Shown in pieces: positions 59,601 through 64,000 of a DNA stretch of 64,000 nt. The number at the start of each line of letters is the position of its first letter. The first letter of the stretch is position 1. The translations under genes and the position numbers were made by a program. Origin of the DNA: Romanomermis culicivorax. Taxonomy: Eukaryota; Nematoda; Enoplea; Mermithida; Mermithidae. The notes below the pieces were generated by a model. The model saw nothing but the letters and a program-made list of their open reading frames with translations, made no database searches and was not told where the DNA came from. The stretch spans positions 124,001 through 188,000 of the forward strand of contig CAWUHX010000226.1 in NCBI GenBank assembly GCA_963922205.1. Reading direction: 5' to 3'.

Positions 59601-60875
59601 AACGAAAGATAGAAGTTTGCGAAAACAGAAAAATAATGATAATTTGTAAAAAGGAGAGATTTTGTGTCTGCATTACGGATTATTCGTGTTATAGCTGGAA
59701 TAATTTGTTGGGGATATTTTATTCTGTTTCAGAATTATTCACGCAGGTCTTATTTATCATAGTTATACTTGTATTTAAGGCTCAAAAGCTAAACGAGGAG
59801 ACTTGGCGCTTAAAATTATTGGTTTTTCACGTGTCATTTGTGAAAGATTTAGATTGACAAAAAACGCTGAAGGACCATAGAAAATCTACTTTGTTCCAAT
59901 GTCGAAAAATTTTTACGAGGATTTCGGTGTTATGACTTAAAAAGACCTTAAAATCGTTATATAAATTTTCTGCAACAAGTTTTATCATACAAATAAATAA
60001 AAATTTGATATTATTTATGTTACCAGAAATAGACAGCTATCAGGAAATGGATAGTTCTCAACAGGTTTTCAATTTAATCAAAGTATTCCCACTGTTACAT
60101 GTCCCAAATTCCTAACGCATTGTCGATTTTTGAAGTTGCAGTTGGGCTTAAAAATAAATAGTTTACTTTATATATGTCTGACTCGACAGTCGAAATATCT
60201 TTGTCTGTAGATTTTTAGCATAGAACATTATTGTAGGTATCTGAGAAACGAAATCGACAAATTTCGACTTGACTGCTCCGATATTTCGACCTTTTTAGAT
60301 CGCTGATTTTTTGAGCCACAATATATTCTCTGTATTTTGATTATACTGCACCAGAAAACCACATTTTTGTGCGTTTATTTTGTTCAATCATACAATTTTA
60401 GGCGTAACGGCCGCCAAATCGATCTATTCTTCGCACACCGGTTGGGTCATCGACGTCGATTGGTCGAAAACGATCGAAAATTTATTTGTTTCGGCATCTT
60501 ACGATAAATTATTAAAAATGTGGGATTTGAGAAGGTAAAGTTATATCGGTTAGTTAAAAAAATAATTTAGTCTAGAATAATCAGAAAATATTTGAAAAGT
60601 CGTGAATATTTTTGTGCTACTTAGATACGAATTCAAAGTTTTCTCATGTTACCCATGTTTACTCTATGCACAGTTTTTTTAAAGAGAAATGATTTTTGTT
60701 TTGTACTAAAAAAGTATTTATGAGATCGTTTTCTTGTTTCAGTCTGAAAGCTCCGCTTTACGATCTACATGGTCACGAAGATCGCCTATTGTGCTGCGAT
60801 TGGACCAACCCTGACTTGGTGGCCAGTGGAGGGGCGGATAATAACATCAAATTATTTAGGTGTTCGAAAATGTGA
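56642..60875 (+). CDS. WDR12: Ribosome biogenesis protein WDR12 (Ytm1), ten exons
   Basis: Exons are 56642-56700, 56944-57032, 57465-57568, 57626-57732, 57916-58040, 58095-58292, 58661-58752, 59246-59492, 60402-60534 and 60743-60875. All are GT-AG with consistent phases and total 428 residues (human about 423). The N-terminal ubiquitin-like NLE domain (residues 10-100, for example [11 protein letters not shown] and [19 protein letters not shown]) is followed by seven WD repeats: [81 protein letters not shown] and [12 protein letters not shown]. An acidic linker (exon 7) sits before VTLSGHREV, as in the family. WDR12 joins PES1 and BOP1 in the nucleolar PeBoW complex, needed for 60S subunit maturation. 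The coding frame is intact. The end FRCSKM-stop is read without a final splice; a weak GTGTTC donor could add a short last exon. Confidence 0.95.
57061..57188. mobile_element. 128-bp MITE in a WDR12 intron
   Basis: Ends GATGTATCGGG and CCCCGATACATC are an 11-bp perfect inverted pair. The inside repeats the word CGGGTCC and its relatives in both directions. It lies in WDR12 intron 2 and has no coding capacity. Confidence 0.75.
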
Positions 60876-61229
60876 TAAAAATTCATATTTTGTGTTAAAT
60901 CTGAAGCTAATAAAAGCTATTATTCATTGCGTACATCGGTTTGAAAGAGTTGTAATGATGGTCTGTGGTTTCTATTGTTATGTCGCCTTTGACGGTGATG
61001 CAAAATTTGGCCGGACTAATACGAAATTCCTGTGAAAATTTTCAAGCTTCGTTTGAGGACAGCACAATAAGCAGTCTTCTCATGGACTTTTTTATTTTTA
61101 AGTTCAGAGAAAGTTCTAAAATTATGTCAAAAACATTCATCGATGAATCTATGGCATACTCCTATGGACCATCATTGTTAACCTTGTGCTACTATTTTTC
61201 CAATAATTATCAGATTAATCTTGCTGACA

Positions 61230-62530
61230 ACATGCAAAAATCAAAAGTATATATTGTCACTTGCCGATCAATTTTGCCCAATGTCACATGATTTACATCA
61301 TGTTGATACTTTATGTTTTGCGCCACTTTTTGTTTGACAGTTACTTACTTTTATTTCGTTTCATTCATTATGTTTTACATGCATTCTTGTGTGTCATTTT
61401 TGTTACGTTTTTGTTGTTTTCCATTCCGCACGTAGACTACAGTATGTGACCCTTTAATCAGAATTTTCGCCAGATAAGCTCTACGGGCTCATGGACATAC
61501 TTGGAGCATCACGTGCACCACTTATCAGTAAAAATTAGTGATGTTTTGCAACACAAAACGATTAGTTTGGAAGTTCTCATTAAGACCTTCATATGTTTAG
61601 CATGGGATGTAACTCGTCCCCAACGCTAAACGTATTTGAACTGGAAAATGTCTATGTGACCATAGGCATCTTCTGCACCGATTTAGACTGCAGAAGTTAG
61701 CTTGGGCGTCGTTAGCTCCGTCCAGGGCATACTGTAGGCCTACTAGGTCCTTAAAAGGGCCTGTTTCGTTAGTTTTGTGTCTTATTTTTTGGGCTCTCCA
61801 ACTTTGTCTTTTGTCTTAGCTCCGCGTCTGTTGCCGTCAAATTTACAAATATTTTACTATATTGTACTGCATCTGCCACCCCACAATACTCCAATAAATT
61901 TGCATACGTTTACTTGTCCACTGCACCCACCGCCTGATTCTCATATGGGAATATACCTGTCCCCCCTTAGCCCCTAGTTACCCCTGCCTTTCTGTTCATG
62001 GAATGTTTGAGCATCGCCCTCCGACCTCCCGAGCTAACCCACCATGCCGAACCAACCAGACCGTTACCACTCCCATTTGCCGATCAAACCTACGTTCACA
62101 GGGACCCACCACCCTTTGCATCAACTCGTACTTGAGAACAGGACTAGGTAGTCTTCTCAGGGGATTATTGTTGTTGAGGGTGTATTTTAAGGAACCCTTT
62201 CCTAAGTTGGTTTTCCCTTGAGATTCCCCTCAGTTAGAGGAGCCCTTGTACCTCCTGGGTTAGGGCTTAAAAAGGGATTTAGGTTTAGAATCGGGCGCCC
62301 TGTATCAGGTCATTCTACGAGTGATCTTGTCCATTGTTCATGCTGAATGGGACCAGGGATTGCCACCCCTGACCTGGCACTGTTGTCCATTACTCTACAG
62401 CAGAACCCCAGGACAGCACCAAAGTACCCTATAGGCCTTCCTATAGCCAGTACTAGCCGGGTCAGGTTCCCGAAGATGAAATAAGTGAGCCACCCAATGG
62501 GGTCACAGCATGTCACTCACAGTGACATGG
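61230..62530 (+). repeat. 1.2-1.3 kb dispersed repeat, copy 1
   Basis: Aligns in the same direction with 62880-64000. Shared words include TTCATATGTTTAGCAT, TGTCTATGTGACCATAGG, CATCTTCTGCACC, GCAGAAGTTAGCTTGGGCG, GGTCCTTAAAAGGG and CTGAATGGGACCA. It is much richer in GC than the rest of the window, a sign of a mobile element of different origin. No long frame or known domain is visible, so the class is unknown. Confidence 0.75.
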
Positions 62531-62879
62531 CCATATTTTCCAAACCAATATGGCATGGGTTTTCCCATCAATGTGATTGGCCACAATTTTACTTAATGTG
62601 ACATGGCGGTCCAATTTCGTCCAATGTGACAATAGAGTTTCTTCACCACAATTTCGAAGGCCGATTCATAGAAAATACATCATCACTTGGATATTCGATT
62701 CATTAGTCCTACTCGAAAAGTTGACCATTTTTATTTAAACAAAATTTGTTGTTTTTTCCTCTGGAAACATTTTTTCCATTGATTACAATAATAAGATCAT
62801 TAGTTTTCCTGTGCCGAACTACCTTTCATGGAACATCACTGCATCTTTGTGTCAAGTTAGGATGAATAGACTATTTCTA

Positions 62880-64000
62880 AACTGCCAGTAATCATGCATG
62901 TCTCACATGCTGATCAATCCCAACATCACGTGATTCTCATCATGCTGATATTTTATACGGGGGCTACAGTATGTTGCACGCGGGCTTTTGCACACGGGAT
63001 ACAGAATGCCCTTTAGCTAAAAAACTTCCGCCAAGTGTGCTCCATGAGCTCATGGCTATTTTGGGTGCATTCCATGCCCCTCTTAAAACTAGCATCGCTT
63101 TTGCCATGCAAAACCACTATAGTCTGTTTTTTATAAAATGCTTCCGAATAGAAAAGTGACACAAATTGGTACTGCCGTCAAAATCGTTTACTTAAAGTTC
63201 TTACTGTAAAATTTTTCACTCGAAAAATTGGTAAAGGTTAGATCAGTATGTTCACAAATTCCCAGTCCTACATGAACTATTGTTCATCAGAAAATTGCAA
63301 AAATCTGAAATACTACTTGCTTTCCACCTTCATTATTTGGAAGCATTTCAAGAAAAACAGACTATAGTTATGAAGTTTTTTCTAAAGACGTTCATATGTT
63401 TAGCATAGGCACTAAAGTCGGCCTCAGTGCTAAACATATTTGAGCTGGGAAAATGTCTATGTGACCATAGGCATCTTCTGCACCATTTTCTTCTGCAGAA
63501 GTTAGCTTGGGCGTTGTAAGCTCCACCCAGGCTGTACTGTAGTCGACAAGGTCCTTAAAAGGGAATGTTGCTCTAGTTTTTCACTCATTTTTGGGCTTTG
63601 CTCCCGTTTTCGTCTTGTTTTAGCCCCTGCGCCCCCATAATTAAATTTACATATTTTTATTATTCAACACCACGTCCGCCATTTTAAATTTGCCTAAAGT
63701 TTCGCCCATCGCCTGCCCCCACCTGTTTGTCAGCCAAACCCTCAAACCAGGGACCCCGTCGCCCGTCGTCAAATCATTTGTTGTTGTAGCCGGACTGGGT
63801 GAGTCTTCTCACTAAAGTATTGTTGTGGGTAATTTGGGGAACCCTATTTAAGTCGGTTTTCTCCCTGAGTTTTCCTCTCTTAATTAGGGCTCCTTCCCAT
63901 CGGGTTAGAGCTAAAAGGGGATCTCTTGGTTCACAATTGGGTCCCAGAGTTGGGTCATTTTTCGGATGACCGTGTCCATCTTTCTCACTGAATGGGACCA
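62880..64000 (+). repeat. Dispersed repeat, copy 2 (interrupted, runs off the window)
   Basis: Second copy of the repeat at 61230-62530. It is split by a TA-MITE at 63120-63364 and continues to the end of the window at CTGAATGGGACCA. Confidence 0.75.
63120..63364. mobile_element. TA-MITE reference copy
   Basis: A 245-bp element with terminal inverted repeats starting TAGTCTGTTTTT and flanked by TA on both sides (63118-63119 and 63365-63366). The first copy of the host repeat gives the empty site (GATTAGTTTGGAAG against CACTA[element]TAGTTATGAAG), so insertion with a TA target duplication can be read directly. TA duplication with such ends fits a Tc1/mariner-type non-autonomous element. Relatives are at 997, 2800 and 5325, and fragments occur near 6926 and 23213. 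Confidence 0.85.

Overview
The window looks like AT-rich, intron-bearing animal DNA. It holds split genes with animal orthologues (a PTF1A-type bHLH factor, FAIM1, an essential myosin light chain, WDR12), GT-AG introns, degraded non-LTR retrotransposons and many small inverted-repeat elements. Two long interstitial arrays of the hexamer TTAGGC (written GCCTAA on the + strand) match the nematode telomere repeat. A nematode is therefore the best guess, but interstitial repeats alone do not prove it.

Layout. 0-4.3 kb: PTF1A-like gene (-), whose 3.3 kb intron carries TTAGGC array 1 and several miniature elements. 4.6-7.4 kb: an orphan coding-like exon and small elements. 7.8-11.2 kb: complete FAIM1 gene (-). 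11.3-15.6 kb: no gene recognised. 15.6-17.7 kb: complete five-exon essential myosin light chain gene (+). 18.4-20.5 kb: foldback-like element containing a tRNA-like cloverleaf. 21.4-46.1 kb: five head-to-tail paralogues (-) of a three-exon gene for a small secreted protein with a conserved RPKR processing site. The array is interrupted by an L1-like LINE, a 97-bp tandem array, a 1.1 kb foldback element, TTAGGC array 2, an RGG-rich orphan exon and a 1.8 kb segmental duplication. 46.8-47.5 kb: LINE reverse transcriptase relic. 49.6 kb: orphan exon. 49.9-55.8 kb: AT-rich repeat complex full of palindromes and GC hairpins, with a LINE tail inserted. 56.6-60.9 kb: complete ten-exon WDR12 gene (+). 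61.2-64 kb: two direct copies of a repeat, the second interrupted by a TA-flanked MITE.

The main new item is the secreted-protein array. I find no known family for it. Three copies (A, B, D) are open through all exons. Copy C has a nonsense codon and copy E has lost its first splice donor. Exon 2 of all five copies differs mainly at synonymous sites around an invariant [15 protein letters not shown] core, as expected for a processed peptide. Each copy has the same TATA-type upstream block. The second unusual pattern is a set of elements built from short words reused in inverted or palindromic form, where related copies have swapped the word at several sites together.

All exon models were built by eye from reading frame, splice consensus, phase and remembered family similarity. 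No alignment or database search was run.
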